DNA of 64,000 nt from Micromonospora citrea (GTDB lineage: Bacteria; Actinomycetota; Actinomycetes; Mycobacteriales; Micromonosporaceae). The position numbers were made by a program, and so were the translations under genes. The DNA lies in assembly GCF_900090315.1 (NCBI RefSeq), contig NZ_FMHZ01000002.1, positions 2,830,501-2,894,500 of the forward strand, in the 5' to 3' direction. The notes below the pieces were generated by a model, which was given only the letters and a program-made list of their open reading frames with translations, did not search any database and had not been told where the DNA came from. Positions 1-11,591 of this stretch are shown here, one piece after another. The stretch's first letter is position 1. Each line of letters begins with the position of its first letter.

Positions 1-171
1 GAACCATGCGACCTTCTTGATCTTGGTGGGCAGGGTGGAGCGGCCGGCGCCAAGCCTCAGACCCGGACCCGCCGCGAAGCGGCCCGCTACGCTCGCGAAA
101 CACGACTGGCCGTGAGCGACCCGGCCGCCGGGTCACCGCCGCCCGACAACGTCAATTGATGGATTGAGAGC

Positions 172-1350
172 ATGTCTGCCTCCTGGATCACCACGCCGAT
201 CAGCACGGACCTTCTCCGCGGCGCGCTCGACGTGCAGCGCACCGCGCGCGGGGTGCTGCCGCACCGGCTGCCCGCCTGGGCCCGCGCCCAGTACACCGAC
301 GGGCAACTCGCCATGGTGGAGGCCCAACCCGCCGGCGTGCGGCTGGCCTTCCGCACCAGCGCCACCGCGATCGAGTTGGACACGCTGCCCACCCGACACA
401 CCTACCTCGGCCTGCCGGCCCGCCCCGACGGCGTCTACGACCTGCTCGTCGACGGTCACCTGACCGACCAGGCCAGCGTCACCGGCGGGGACACGGTGAC
501 CATCGACATGACCAGCGGGACCACGCAGCGCCGGTCCGCTCCGCCCGGCACCGTCCGGTTCACCGGCCTGCCCGACCGGGCGAAGGACATCGAGATCTGG
601 CTGCCGCACCACGAAACCACCGAACTCGTCGCCCTGCGCACCGACGCCCCCGTCGCGCCCGTGCCCGACCGGGGGCGCCGGGTGTGGCTGCACCACGGCA
701 GCTCCATCAGTCAGGGCTCCAACGCCACCAGCCCCACCGCCACCTGGCCCGCTGTCGCCGCGTCCCTCGGCGGCGTCGACCTGGTCAACCTCGGCTTCGG
801 CGGCAGCGCGCTGCTCGACCCGTTCACCGCCCGCACGATGCGGGACGCCCCGGCCGACCTGATCAGCGTGAAGATCGGCATCAACCTGGTCAACGCCGAC
901 CTGATGCGGCTGCGCGCCTTCGTCCCGGCCGTGCACGGCTTCCTCGACACCATCCGCGACGGCCATCCCACCACGCCGTTGCTGGTCGTCTCCCCGATCT
1001 ACTGCCCCATCCACGAGGACACCCCCGGCCCCGGCGCGTTCGACCTGGCCGCCCTCGCCACCGGACAGGTGCGTTTCCGGGCCACCGGAGACCCGGCGGA
1101 ACGGGCGAGCGGGAAACTCACCCTCCGTGTCATCCGGGACGAGTTGGCGCGGATCACCGCCCAGCGCGCTGCCGACGACCCGAACCTGCACCACCTCGAC
1201 GGCCTCGACCTCTACGGCGAGGCCGACTTCGCCGAGCTGCCGTTGCCCGACCAGCTCCACCCGGACTCCGCCACTCACCGGCGCATCGCCGAACGCTTCG
1301 CCGAGCGGGCGTTCGCCGCCGACGGCCCCTTCGCGGAGCGCCGCTCCTGA
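172..1350 (+). CDS. SGNH/GDSL-type esterase or lipase
   Basis: A 392-residue hydrolase. The N-terminal ~165 residues look like the beta-sandwich domain that precedes the catalytic domain in some acetylxylan-type esterases, and the C-terminal part has the SGNH blocks. Block I is GSSISQG (residues 176-182, nucleophile probably Ser178), block II is NLGFGGSA around Gly208, block III is GINLVN with Asn238, and block V is DQLH with Asp360 and His363. No signal peptide is visible, so the protein is predicted cytoplasmic. The ATG has only a weak purine stretch immediately upstream. It stands apart from the beta-lactam genes that follow after a 150-bp gap. The substrate cannot be told from sequence; a carbohydrate ester is the usual guess for this architecture. 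Confidence 0.85.
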   Translation: MSASWITTPISTDLLRGALDVQRTARGVLPHRLPAWARAQYTDGQLAMVEAQPAGVRLAFRTSATAIELDTLPTRHTYLGLPARPDGVYDLLVDGHLTDQASVTGGDTVTIDMTSGTTQRRSAPPGTVRFTGLPDRAKDIEIWLPHHETTELVALRTDAPVAPVPDRGRRVWLHHGSSISQGSNATSPTATWPAVAASLGGVDLVNLGFGGSALLDPFTARTMRDAPADLISVKIGINLVNADLMRLRAFVPAVHGFLDTIRDGHPTTPLLVVSPIYCPIHEDTPGPGAFDLAALATGQVRFRATGDPAERASGKLTLRVIRDELARITAQRAADDPNLHHLDGLDLYGEADFAELPLPDQLHPDSATHRRIAERFAERAFAADGPFAERRS

Positions 1351-1501
1351 TCCACCTGCGGTCGGTCCGCGCCGCGCCGTTGATGTCTGATCGGCATGAA
1401 TCCCGCGACTTCTGTCTTCGACCGCATGCCGGATCGCTGTCAGGGTCGAGTCTGTCCGACCGGCTGTCCGGCGCCCGGTCCACGCATCGACAGGAGTGAT
1501 C

Positions 1502-2407
1502 ATGATTTTTGCGACACGCCGCCTGGTGGCCATGGCGGCAGTGGTGTCCCTGGCCGCCTGCAGCCCGGCCGGTGCCGCCGAGCAGCCGGCGCGGGACAGC
1601 GCGGTGCCGGCCCCCGCGTCACCCGCACCCGACCGGGAACACGAGTTCCGGCAGTTGGAGAAGAGGTTCGACGCGCGGCTGGGCGTCTACGCGATCGACA
1701 CCGGCAGTGGCCGGACGGTGGAGTACCGGGCCGACGAACGGTTCGCGTACGCCTCGACCTTCAAGGCGTTGGCCGCCGCCGAGATCCTCGACGAGACCAC
1801 GGACGCCGAGCTGGACCGGGTGGTGCGGTACTCGGCGGACGACCTGGTGACCTACTCGCCGATCACCGAGCGGCACGTCGCCACGGGCATGACGCTGCGC
1901 GCCATCGCGGACGCCGCCGTCCGGTACAGCGACAACACCGCCGCCAACCTGATGTTGCGCCATCTCGGCGGGCCGCAGAAGTTCGAGAAGGAGCTGCGGG
2001 AGGTCGGCGACAAGGTCACCGATCCGGCGCGTTACGAGACCGAACTCAACGAGGCCAGGCCCGGCGATCGGCGGGACACCAGCACCGCGCGGGCCCTGGC
2101 TGAATCCCTGCGGGCGTACGCCGTCGGTGACGCCCTGGAACCCGCGGACCGTGACATCCTCAACGGTTGGCTGCGGGGCAACACCACCGGCGGCGAGCTG
2201 ATCCGCGCCGGTGTCCCCGACGGCTGGGTCGTCGGTGACAAGACCGGCGCCGGCGGCTACGGCACCCGCAACGACATCGCGGTGATCTGGCCCCCGGACC
2301 GCGCGCCGATCGTCCTCGCGGTGCTGTCCAGCCGGGACGAGAAGGACGCCAGCTATGACAACGCCCTCATCGCCGAGGCGACGAAGGCGGTGCTGGCCGG
2401 CTGGTGA
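1502..2407 (+). CDS. bla: class A beta-lactamase, lipoprotein
   Basis: Serine beta-lactamase that hydrolyses penicillin-type drugs outside the membrane. The 301-residue product has a lipobox SLAAC (Cys20), the nucleophile motif STFK (Ser85, Lys88), SDN (143-145), the omega-loop pair Glu179/Asn183 (Ambler Glu166/Asn170) and KTG at 247-249, so all active-site elements are present. The ATG at 1502 is preferred to an in-frame GTG at 1496 because AGGAG at 1492-1496 is correctly spaced only for the ATG. Upstream, an ATG-N9-CAT dyad at 1383-1397 fits the T-N11-A pattern of LysR operators. A LysR regulator lies 4 kb downstream. A class A PBP gene follows in the same direction, with a 143-bp gap. Confidence 0.93.
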   Translation: MIFATRRLVAMAAVVSLAACSPAGAAEQPARDSAVPAPASPAPDREHEFRQLEKRFDARLGVYAIDTGSGRTVEYRADERFAYASTFKALAAAEILDETTDAELDRVVRYSADDLVTYSPITERHVATGMTLRAIADAAVRYSDNTAANLMLRHLGGPQKFEKELREVGDKVTDPARYETELNEARPGDRRDTSTARALAESLRAYAVGDALEPADRDILNGWLRGNTTGGELIRAGVPDGWVVGDKTGAGGYGTRNDIAVIWPPDRAPIVLAVLSSRDEKDASYDNALIAEATKAVLAGW

Positions 2408-2550
2408 CCGTGGACCGGCACCCACTCGTCGCCGAGCGCGCGCACGTGTCGGACACCGCAGGGCGGCAGCGATGAAGGCCCGACCGGGGCGTGGGACGCC
2501 GACTGGTGGGCCGCTGCCGCCCTGCACCCTACGAATCGAGGTGACCCGGG

Positions 2551-4710
2551 ATGTGGAAACGTGACCACGATGTCTTCACCAACGCCGCATCGCTGCTGAT
2601 CTGTGGCCTTCTGGCCGGAGTGGTGGTCGCCGCGGCGGCCTTCCCCGCGGTGGCGATGTCCGGCCTCACGGCGAAGGCCGGCGCCGAGACGTTCGGCGCG
2701 CTGCCGAAGGAGCTGACGGTGGCCCGCGCGCCGCAGATCAGCTACCTGCTCGCCTCGGACGGCAAGACACCGCTCGCGACCATGTACGACGAGAACCGGC
2801 GGGACGTGAAGCTCGCCGACGTGTCGCCGTTGATGCAGAAGGCGATCATCGCCGCCGAGGACCACGACTTCTACCGGCACAACGGGGTCGACCTCGACGG
2901 CGTCGCCCGGGCCTTCGTCAACAACCGGTCCGGCACGAACGGTCAGCAGGGCGCCTCGACGCTGACCATGCAGTACGTGCGGCTCGCCATCGCATACTCC
3001 GCCTCGCACCCGGCCGACGTGGTCGCCGCGACCGAGGACACCAGCGCCCGCAAGCTACGCGAGATGCGCTACGCCTTGGAGATCGACAAGGAGTTCTCCA
3101 AGGACGAGATCCTGGAGCGCTACCTCAACATCGCCGCCTTCGGCAACGGCGCGTACGGCATCTTCGCCGCCAGCCAGGTCTACTTCGGCAAGCCGCCCAG
3201 CAGGCTCAAGCTGGAGGAAGCCGCGCTGCTGGCCGGCATGGTGAAGGCGCCGAGCCAGAACGACCCGACCACCCGCAGCGGCCGGGGTCTCGCCTTCGAC
3301 CGGCGTAACTACGTCCTGCAGAACATGGTCACCATCGGCGCGATCAACCAGCAGCAGGCGGACGCGGCCAAGGCCACCAGGATGGTCGTGAAGGGCAAGC
3401 GCACCCCGAACGGCTGCGTCGCCACCAACCAGCGCAACTGGGGCTTCTTCTGCGACTACTTCTACCGCTGGTGGATGTCGCAGGAGGCCTTCGGCTCCAC
3501 CAGCTATGACCGGGAACGGCGTCTCAAGAGCGGTGGCTACCGGGTGATCACCACCCTGGACGTTCAGGCCCAACGCGGTGCGGACCAGGCGGTACGCAGG
3601 GCCAAGAGCGAGACCGCCGAGGAAGCGGCCATGGTCGCCGCGGTGGAACCGGGCACGGGTCGCGTCCGTGCCCTCGCCGTGAACCGCACCTTCCGACCCG
3701 ACGACCCGGGGAACCCGACCAACAAGCCGCACAGTGACCCGAAGCAGCGGGCGAAGGGCGCCTCGGGCAACTACCCCAACACGGTGAACCCGTTACTCAC
3801 CGGAGGCGACGGCATCACCGGCTACCAGGCCGGCTCGACCTTCAAGATCTTCACCGTCGTCGCCGCCCTGGAGAAGGGCATCCCCCTCAGCCACACCATT
3901 GACGCACCACAACGGTTTCGGTCGGAGTACGTCATCGACCGCGCCAGCCCCACCGCGTGTCCGGGAACCGATCTCTACTGCCCCACGAACTCCGACAAGA
4001 AGGCCGGTGGCGTGCTGAACATGTGGAGCGCGTTCGCCCGGTCGACAAACACCTACTTCGTGCCACTGCAACAGCAGGTCGGCGCCGAGAACGTGGTCGA
4101 CGTGGCCAAGCGGCTCGGTGTCCGGTTCCGGGTCGACCGGGAGAACCGGTGGGCCGGCAACCGGGAGGCCGCCCACGACTGGGGCGCGTTCACCCTGGGC
4201 GTCTCCGCCACGACCCCGCTGGAACTGGCCAACGCGTACGCGACCCTGGCCGCGGACGGCACCTGGTGCGCACCGACACCGGTGCAGGAGATCCGCGGTC
4301 CGGACGGCGGGACCCTGAGCGTCGCCGATCCCCGTTGCGAGAAACGGATCGACACCGCAGTGGCCCGCGCCGCCGTCGACGTCGCCCGCTGCCCCGTCGG
4401 CGACGACTCCGCCACCAGCCGGTGTGGCGGCAGTCGGACGGCCGCGCAGGTGAAGGCCGCAGTGGACGCGCCGGTCGCCGGCAAGACCGGCACCACCGAC
4501 GCGGAGAACTACGCCTCCCTGGTCGCGATGACCAAGCAGTACGCCGTCGCGGGCATCCTGACCGACCCGGACTGGCCGCAGACCACCGTGAAGATGCGGC
4601 ACCAGCAGCGCGACGGTGTCAACCCGCCGGTCTACGAGACCCTGGCGGCGGCCATGCAGGGCAAGCCACGCATCGATTTCGCACCGGCACCGACGGAACT
4701 GGTCAGCTGA
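2551..4710 (+). CDS. class A penicillin-binding protein (transglycosylase/transpeptidase)
   Basis: Bifunctional peptidoglycan synthase of 719 residues. There is a short cytoplasmic tail, one membrane segment at about 14-38, then a GT51 glycosyltransferase domain (catalytic Glu103 in AAEDHDF, and GASTLTMQ at 134-141) and a transpeptidase domain with SxxK (Ser429, STFK), SxN (Ser498, STN) and KTGT (645-648). No PASTA repeats are present. GAGGTG at 2538-2543 is a good ribosome site for this ATG. It sits between a beta-lactamase and a BlaB-like gene, which suggests a role tied to beta-lactam response or tolerance; that link is inference from position. Confidence 0.93.
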   Translation: MWKRDHDVFTNAASLLICGLLAGVVVAAAAFPAVAMSGLTAKAGAETFGALPKELTVARAPQISYLLASDGKTPLATMYDENRRDVKLADVSPLMQKAIIAAEDHDFYRHNGVDLDGVARAFVNNRSGTNGQQGASTLTMQYVRLAIAYSASHPADVVAATEDTSARKLREMRYALEIDKEFSKDEILERYLNIAAFGNGAYGIFAASQVYFGKPPSRLKLEEAALLAGMVKAPSQNDPTTRSGRGLAFDRRNYVLQNMVTIGAINQQQADAAKATRMVVKGKRTPNGCVATNQRNWGFFCDYFYRWWMSQEAFGSTSYDRERRLKSGGYRVITTLDVQAQRGADQAVRRAKSETAEEAAMVAAVEPGTGRVRALAVNRTFRPDDPGNPTNKPHSDPKQRAKGASGNYPNTVNPLLTGGDGITGYQAGSTFKIFTVVAALEKGIPLSHTIDAPQRFRSEYVIDRASPTACPGTDLYCPTNSDKKAGGVLNMWSAFARSTNTYFVPLQQQVGAENVVDVAKRLGVRFRVDRENRWAGNREAAHDWGAFTLGVSATTPLELANAYATLAADGTWCAPTPVQEIRGPDGGTLSVADPRCEKRIDTAVARAAVDVARCPVGDDSATSRCGGSRTAAQVKAAVDAPVAGKTGTTDAENYASLVAMTKQYAVAGILTDPDWPQTTVKMRHQQRDGVNPPVYETLAAAMQGKPRIDFAPAPTELVS

Positions 4711-4778
4711 GCCGGGCGCGGCCCGTACGTTGAGGTGTCACGGTGCGGTGGTGACGATCCGACGGAGCCTGGGAGCCG

Positions 4779-4967
4779 ATGGATCACCTGGGCCCTTCGG
4801 ACGCGGGAAGCCCGCGACCGCGGACACCGGAGCACGCCGGCGAGCCCTACGCGATCGACCGGTCCAGCGACTCCGGCGACGCGTCCCTGTCGATCCTCGC
4901 AGCCGTCAACATCGCCATGGTGGCGCTGGTCTGGCTGAGCGAGCGGCGGGCCCGGGCCACGTCCTGA
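4779..4967 (+). CDS. possible small single-pass membrane protein
   Basis: A 62-residue frame with a polar N-terminus and a hydrophobic segment at about 36-54 (ASLSILAAVNIAMVALVWL) followed by an Arg-rich end, a plausible small membrane anchor. GGGAG lies just upstream of the ATG but only 3 nt away, which is short. It fills the gap between the PBP gene and the convergent BlaB-like gene and touches the end of the latter. I recognise no family, and it could be chance. Confidence 0.35.
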   Translation: MDHLGPSDAGSPRPRTPEHAGEPYAIDRSSDSGDASLSILAAVNIAMVALVWLSERRARATS

Positions 4968-5888
4968 TCAACTCCACCAGGGCAGGGTGCCCGTGCGCAG
5001 GTGGTCGTGCAGGGAACGGGCGACCTGCGCCATTGTCGCCTCGCTGCCGGGCTGCGCGGCGGCAGGCACCCGCGAGGCGGTGAGCGCGGCGACCGCGTAC
5101 GACTGCCCGTCGGCGTGGTCCACCACGCCTACCTCGTGGCGCAGGTGCAGCAGGGTGCCGGTCTTCGACGACCAGCGGGAGGCGTCGGAGGTGAAGTCCG
5201 GGGCGAGCCGCTGCCGGTGCAGGTTGTCGCCCATCAGGGCGCGTGTTCGCGCGGCGGTGGACCCCTGGATCGTCGACGGCCGCCAGAGGGCTTGCAGCAG
5301 GTCGACGAAGGCGCGGGCCGACCCGGTGTTGGCGCGGGTGACGTCGAGCTGGGCGACGGGGTGGCCCTGCCCGGGGGTGGCCGCGCCGATGGCGAGGGAG
5401 TGGGCCAGGTGCACGTCATCGGGGCCGAGGCGTTCCGCCGGAGTGTCGGCGAGTTCACCGACCCGATGCCGCACGGCGATGCCGTCGACGCGCAGTCGCC
5501 GCAGCTCGGCGGCGACCCCGGTCGGCGGGACGAGGTCGAACAACGCGTCGGCGGCGACCGAGTCGCTGATGGAGGTGCTCAGGTAGAGCAGGTCGTCCAC
5601 GGCGATCCGCGCCGGATGGCGGAAGCGGCTCAGCCCGGTCGGGCCCGGTGTGGTGATCCGGCCGGGCGCGAGATCGACCGGTCTCGCCGGGTCGAGTTCC
5701 CCACGCGCGACCCGTTCGAGCACGGCGACCGCCAGCGGCACCTTCACCAGCGACGCCGCCGGGTACGGGGTCTCCGTGTCGAAGCCGATCTCCTCGCCGG
5801 TGTCGAGGTTGCGGACCAGAAAGGCGCCGTCGAGACCCGCCTCGTCGAGCAGGTCACGCGCGTTGCGGACGACAGCGGCGACGCTCAT
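4968..5888 (-). CDS. cytoplasmic class A beta-lactamase-like protein (BlaB-like)
   Basis: A 306-residue serine penicillin-recognising protein without a signal peptide or lipobox. The fold motifs are SLVK (Ser46, Lys49), SDS (108-110) in place of the usual SDN, and KTG (242-244). The start overlaps the stop of the LysR gene by ATGA, so the two are translated together. That pairing, and the missing signal peptide, match BlaA-BlaB of Streptomyces cacaoi, where BlaB is needed together with the LysR protein BlaA for beta-lactamase induction (from memory of that work). A sensor role is therefore more likely than drug hydrolysis. A cytoplasmic hydrolase of unknown substrate remains possible. Confidence 0.8.
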   Translation of the reverse strand: MSVAAVVRNARDLLDEAGLDGAFLVRNLDTGEEIGFDTETPYPAASLVKVPLAVAVLERVARGELDPARPVDLAPGRITTPGPTGLSRFRHPARIAVDDLLYLSTSISDSVAADALFDLVPPTGVAAELRRLRVDGIAVRHRVGELADTPAERLGPDDVHLAHSLAIGAATPGQGHPVAQLDVTRANTGSARAFVDLLQALWRPSTIQGSTAARTRALMGDNLHRQRLAPDFTSDASRWSSKTGTLLHLRHEVGVVDHADGQSYAVAALTASRVPAAAQPGSEATMAQVARSLHDHLRTGTLPWWS

Positions 5889-6817
5889 GCCGGCTCTCGC
5901 GTCGAGCGGTCACCGAGTGTGCGGTCCTCGGCCGACCCCGGGCGGCCGTCGGGCGCGCCCAGGCATCGGGCGATGTCCACGTACAGGACCGTGCCGAACT
6001 GGTCGAGGTCCTCGCGTACGCCGGCGGTGACGTCGTAGCCCCGCAGGAGCCGTGGGCCGGCGAGAGGGCACCAGTGCAGTCCGAAGTCCTCGGCCTGCTG
6101 GCGGGAGCAGAGCAGCAGGTCGGGAGAGCCGAGGGCCGCTGCCGCGGCGTCGACCAGGGACGGCGCGACCGCCACCTGAGCCGGTACCAGGCCGGCCGCC
6201 TGGCCCGCGCGGGTCAGCGGGTCCCGCAGGTGCGCGACGTCGTCCTCGGGTTGGATCAGGATCCGCCGGCGTGCCTGCGTGCGGGCCCGGCCGCTGCGCA
6301 ACGTCTCCAGGAACACCGTCGGCGCCGGGAACGGGGTCCGGGCAGCCAGCCCCAGCGGCACCCGCCAGGCGGCTGTCGCCTCCGGAACCGCCACGATTCC
6401 GGCACCGACCTCCAGGGTCCGGCAGAGCCGTTCACGCTCGGACGGGCCGGCCGGCCGTACCTCCAGGTGGATGCGCTGCCGCCGCGCCTCGACCACCAGA
6501 TCGGCGAGGCGGCGCGGCGGGCAGATCTCGGGTACGGCGACCCGCAGCGGACGCAACCGGGCCCGCTCGGCGTCGTCGCCCATGGCATCGGCGAGGTCGA
6601 CCAGGCGCCGGGCTGACGGCAGCATGTCCTGCCCGAACGACGTCAGCCGCACCGCGCGGGACGACCGGTCGAACAGCCGCGCCCCGAAGTGCTCCTCCAG
6701 GGCGGCGATCCGGCGACTGGCGACGGACTGGGGGATGCCCGCAGCGGCGGCCCCGGAGGTGAAGCTGCCGTGGCCGCTGACCGCGACGAAGGCCCGGCAG
6801 GCGGCGACCACATCCAC
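5885..6817 (-). CDS. LysR-family regulator (BlaA/AmpR-like)
   Basis: DNA-binding regulator of 310 residues when started at the GTG at 6817, which places the HTH (about residues 1-60; SFTSGAAAAGIPQSVASRRI) at the very N-terminus as is normal for the family. The frame stays open to a GTG at 6922, but that would add 35 residues of atypical sequence. The C-terminal part is an effector-binding domain. It overlaps the BlaB-like gene by 4 nt. By analogy with the S. cacaoi bla system it probably controls the beta-lactamase at 1502. The start site is the least certain part of the call. Confidence 0.85.
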   Translation of the reverse strand: MDVVAACRAFVAVSGHGSFTSGAAAAGIPQSVASRRIAALEEHFGARLFDRSSRAVRLTSFGQDMLPSARRLVDLADAMGDDAERARLRPLRVAVPEICPPRRLADLVVEARRQRIHLEVRPAGPSERERLCRTLEVGAGIVAVPEATAAWRVPLGLAARTPFPAPTVFLETLRSGRARTQARRRILIQPEDDVAHLRDPLTRAGQAAGLVPAQVAVAPSLVDAAAAALGSPDLLLCSRQQAEDFGLHWCPLAGPRLLRGYDVTAGVREDLDQFGTVLYVDIARCLGAPDGRPGSAEDRTLGDRSTREPA

Positions 6818-6868
6818 CCACCGAACATATACCCGGAGCGCGTGAACGAACCGGCGCGCTGCCTGCCT

Positions 6869-6904
6869 GCCCAGCATCAGGCCGGAGCCGGCCTGATGCT
6901 GGGC
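6869..6904 (-). terminator. 17-bp perfect inverted repeat (hairpin)
   Basis: GCCCAGCATCAGGCCGG at 6869-6885 pairs perfectly with 6888-6904 across a 2-nt centre. It lies between the end of the Rid-family gene and the start of the LysR gene, both on the minus strand. There is no T-tract, as is common for actinomycete terminators. It could instead be an operator, since it sits about 50 bp before the LysR start. Confidence 0.6.
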
Positions 6905-6996
6905 GACGACACAAGGTGACACGGGGCGTCAGGTGGCGGCACCGACGCGTGGCCGTGCGGACCGCTGTCTCGATCCCGCGGTCGAGCAGGAAGCAC

Positions 6997-7407
6997 TCAC
7001 TGCGAGATCGCGGTCGCCTCCAGTTCGACGAGCACGTCGGGCTCGAAGAGGTGGTCCACCCCGATCAGCGACGCCGGCGGAAGGGGCCAGGGCAGGCCGA
7101 GCTCCTCGACGACCGATTCGATCCCGGCCATGAACGGCCCGATCTTCTCGGGTGCCCAGTCGGTCACGTAGAAGGTCAACCGGACCACGTCCTCAAATGA
7201 CGCGTCGGCTCCGGCGAGGGCCCGACCGGTGTTGCGCAGTACCTGCGCGACCTGCCCGGTCAGGTCGCCCGGCGCAACCGGTGTGCCGTCGCCCAGGCGG
7301 GCGATCTGACCGCTGACGTGGATGTGACGTGACCCGGTGGCCACCGCCACGTGATCGTAGGGCGTGTGCGGCTGGAGGCCTTCGGGGCTGAAGCGGGTGA
7401 CGGGCAT
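6997..7407 (-). CDS. Rid (YjgF/YER057c/UK114) family protein
   Basis: A 136-residue single-domain Rid protein with the typical HIHVSGQIARLGDG and EDVVRLTFYVTD segments and a C-terminal VLVELEAT strand. RidA deaminases use an arginine in a PxRS motif near the C-terminus; here the matching stretch is PPAS, so the arginine appears absent and imine deaminase activity is doubtful. It is divergently transcribed from an HxlR regulator 80 bp away, which probably controls it. Confidence 0.88.
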   Translation of the reverse strand: MPVTRFSPEGLQPHTPYDHVAVATGSRHIHVSGQIARLGDGTPVAPGDLTGQVAQVLRNTGRALAGADASFEDVVRLTFYVTDWAPEKIGPFMAGIESVVEELGLPWPLPPASLIGVDHLFEPDVLVELEATAISQ

Positions 7408-7427
7408 CGTTCTCCTCTGCTGGGAAC

Positions 7428-7456
7428 CAACTCGGTTTACTATTGATACCTAGTTG
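7428..7456. promoter_or_regulatory. candidate HxlR operator in divergent promoter
   Basis: CAACTCGGT (7428-7436) and ACCTAGTTG (7448-7456) form a 9-bp inverted repeat with one mismatch and an 11-bp AT-rich spacer. It is the only AT-rich stretch between the Rid and HxlR genes. Its use as the HxlR binding site is inference. Confidence 0.5.
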
Positions 7457-7486
7457 ACGGAGGACACTTCAAGGAGACCTGGTTTC

Positions 7487-7864
7487 ATGCGCGACACCAC
7501 CACCGCCCTCGCCGAGGAACTGCGTATCGACGCGCCACACCGCGAGTTGCTCGACCAGGTGTTGGACAAGTGGTCGCTCAGCGTTCTCAACGAACTGTGC
7601 GAGCGCCCGTGCCGGTTCAACGAGCTACGCCGGGCGATCCCGGCCGTGACGCAGAAGTCGCTCACGGCGACCCTGCGACGGCTCGAGCGCAACGGGATCA
7701 TCGAACGTCACGTCGTGGCGACCCGCCCGGTCGCGGTGGAGTACCGGATCACCCGGTTGGGAAAGACCCTGCGCGCCCCGGTCGACGCCCTCCTCGAATG
7801 GGCTGACACCTACCTGCCGCAGATCGACCACGCCCGCAAGGCGTTCGACGCGGAGATCGAGTGA
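7487..7864 (+). CDS. HxlR-family transcriptional regulator
   Basis: A 125-residue winged-helix protein with the HxlR hallmarks DKWSLSVLNELCERPCRFNEL, a recognition helix in TQKSLTATLRRLERNGII and the wing VEYRITRLGKTL. ATG 7487 is chosen over an upstream in-frame TTG (7454) because AAGGAGA at 7471-7477 is spaced 9 nt from it. It probably regulates itself and the divergent Rid gene through the dyad between them. Two cysteines in LCERPC might sense redox or electrophiles, as in some relatives; this is speculative. Confidence 0.88.
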   Translation: MRDTTTALAEELRIDAPHRELLDQVLDKWSLSVLNELCERPCRFNELRRAIPAVTQKSLTATLRRLERNGIIERHVVATRPVAVEYRITRLGKTLRAPVDALLEWADTYLPQIDHARKAFDAEIE

Positions 7865-7975
7865 CGAATGCGGGCCGCGGCGCCCTGGTTCCGCCTCTCG
7901 GCCGGCTGTCGTATCCGGAAACCGCGAAATGCGTGGCCGGTAGGCGGTCGGACCATGACGAACGCCTCGACCCGG

Positions 7976-9595
<1,620 letters not shown>

Positions 9596-9615
9596 GAGAT
9601 TCTCCTCCGCGTCGT

Positions 9616-11229
<1,614 letters not shown>

Positions 11230-11591
11230 GCGGACACCAATCGCCGAATCGAAAGAAGGAATCGACTGCCCGCCGGGCCTCAACATCCACCAGACAGGTG
11301 GGCGGCCACGGCAGTGGGCTGGGTGCGCGTCAGTAGATCACCTGGTGATACTCACATGAATCGGACCCCAGATCAACATGTTTTTGAGTTTTCTCCGACA
11401 ACGCGGAGGGTTGGTCAGCAGGCCAGAGCCTGCCCGTGGGTGGACGCCTGACCGTGAGCGTGGAGGCGTCGGCTCGTCGGTGGTGAGCTGACGGCTGGCG
11501 GCAGTGGGCCGTGACCTCACGCCTGGCCGGCTCCGTGCCCTTGGCGGCACCTGTCCGTCCGCTGCTGCCAGGGCTGAACCCTGCGTACTGC
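11230..11591. other. gene-free stretch upstream of the ABC-F pair
   Basis: No convincing gene is seen. The one clear structure is ATCACC-T-GGTGAT at 11337-11349, a perfect 6-bp dyad about 110 bp upstream of the ABC-F start, set in locally AT-richer DNA (11385-11395 includes TTTTTGAGTTTT). This is where the promoter, and any attenuation leader, for the ABC-F genes would lie. I could not identify a leader peptide with confidence. Confidence 0.4.

Noticed and set aside
1..80. Possible start of a minus-strand gene leaving the left edge (reads ...GRSTLPTKIKKVAWF with GC-ending codons).
   Set aside because: Codon pattern looks real for about 20 codons, but no start codon, ribosome site or family could be identified in so short a stretch.
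7454..7486. TTG start for the HxlR gene.
   Set aside because: ATG 7487 has a well-placed AAGGAGA site, and the TTG lies inside the candidate operator dyad.
11230..11550. Leader peptide for attenuation of the ABC-F genes.
   Set aside because: Candidate frames on the minus strand have no convincing ribosome site followed by a hairpin pair; only one small dyad is clear.
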